Below are positions 63,633 through 64,000 of a stretch of 64,000 nt of DNA, piece by piece (position 1 is the stretch's first letter; the number at the start of each line of letters is the position of its first letter). The notes under the pieces are model-generated. The model was not told the DNA's origin and did no database searches. It saw only the letters and a list, made by a program, of their open reading frames with translations. The stretch is taken from NCBI RefSeq assembly GCF_002723835.1, contig NZ_BEWG01000025.1, positions 1 to 64,000 of the forward strand. The letters run 5' to 3'. A program made the translations under genes and the position numbers. The DNA is from Mycobacterium sp. shizuoka-1 (GTDB lineage: Bacteria; Actinomycetota; Actinomycetes; Mycobacteriales; Mycobacteriaceae).

Positions 63633-64000
63633 ATGAATCCGGATGGCAGCCCGAGCCTGGCAGGCCCGGAGCGGTTGGTGTACTTCTCCAGCGTCTCGGA
63701 GAACACTCACCGCTTCGTCCAGAAGCTGGGCGTGCCCGCCATCCGGATTCCCCTTCATGAGCACATCGAGGTGCACCGGCCGTACGTTCTGCTCCTGCCC
63801 ACCTATGGCAGGGGCCGCGGCGACAGCCCGCACCTCGAGGCGAAGGGGTATGTGCCCAAGCAGGTCATCAAGTTCTTGAACAATCCGCACAATCGGTCCT
63901 TGATCCGCGGCGTGATCGGGGCCGGCAACACACAGTTCGGTGCCGAATACTGCTTCGCGGCCACTCTGGTCGCGCACAAGTGCCGGGTCCCGAACCTGTA
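63633..64000 (+). CDS. nrdI: NrdI flavoprotein, 3' end beyond window
   Basis: The ATG at 63633 with GGAGAG upstream opens a frame still running at the window end (122 codons visible). Motifs [61 protein letters not shown] are those of NrdI, the flavodoxin-like partner that activates the dimanganese cofactor of NrdF. It lies 26 bp after nrdH; nrdE should follow outside the window. Confidence 0.95.
   Translation, partial: MNPDGSPSLAGPERLVYFSSVSENTHRFVQKLGVPAIRIPLHEHIEVHRPYVLLLPTYGRGRGDSPHLEAKGYVPKQVIKFLNNPHNRSLIRGVIGAGNTQFGAEYCFAATLVAHKCRVPNL

Overview
High GC content, strong third-codon G/C bias and gene families such as antigen 85, CYP136, LigB and FadE22 point to a mycobacterium, probably a fast-growing environmental one (Mycolicibacterium type). 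Much of the two ends follows, in inverted orientation, the gene order I remember from M. tuberculosis H37Rv around Rv3051c-Rv3063: cstA, ligB and fadE22 on the left, then cyp136, TetR, SDR, dinB2 (dinP), TetR, FMN reductase, nrdH and nrdI on the right. About 34 kb of accessory genes (roughly 23.5-57.4 kb) lies between fadE22 and cyp136.

Left part (1-25 kb): the 3' tail of a transposase, then an isolated acetaldehyde dehydrogenase/4-hydroxy-2-oxovalerate aldolase pair (end of a meta-cleavage pathway). After these come cell-envelope and housekeeping genes: VanX-like dipeptidase, CPBP protease, PAS-ANTAR regulator, SulP anion transporter, SOUL haem-binding protein, two adjacent acyl-CoA dehydrogenases, an antigen 85 mycolyltransferase, CstA/YbdD peptide or pyruvate uptake, an FAD monooxygenase, LigB, a membrane-anchored molybdopterin oxidoreductase, an SDR, the two-domain FadE22 and an internally duplicated zinc metallopeptidase lipoprotein.

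Hydrogenase block (28.6-42.9 kb): a complete group 1h (high-affinity, actinobacterial) [NiFe]-hydrogenase locus. Leftward: hypA, hypB, small subunit, large subunit, a NifU/Fe-S hybrid, DUF5947, DUF6084, an unrecognised 437-aa protein, a 39-aa DUF6893 membrane peptide, a maturation protease, a HypC-like chaperone and DUF6390. Rightward: hypF, hypC, hypD and hypE. The genes are nearly all coupled by 4-bp overlaps, so the cluster is probably made as two divergent operons and would let the cell oxidise trace H2 during starvation.

Persulfide block (44.0-48.9 kb): a persulfide dioxygenase-rhodanese fusion, thioredoxin and a tiny Cys-rich protein face a CstR-like repressor, a DUF302 protein and a two-component system. 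Three palindromic CsoR/CstR-type operators sit between the two arms.

Amine block (48.7-56.8 kb): an APC permease divergent from GntR, soluble Cache protein, cytochrome P450, glutamine synthetase-like ligase, soluble solute-binding protein and two gamma-glutamyl hydrolases. This looks like uptake, oxidation and gamma-glutamylation of an amine; the substrate is unknown, and secondary cyclic amines are one possibility because of a resemblance to the pip/mor loci of mycobacteria.

At 56.8-57.4 kb a stand-alone LeuA-type regulatory domain follows a leader peptide rich in branched-chain codons, with alternative RNA folds that look like an attenuator. The conserved right end carries CYP136 with a divergent TetR/SDR pair, DinB2 with a TetR facing an NADPH-dependent FMN reductase across a palindrome, and the start of the nrdHI(E) operon behind a NrdR box. 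I saw no rRNA, tRNA, CRISPR array or prophage.
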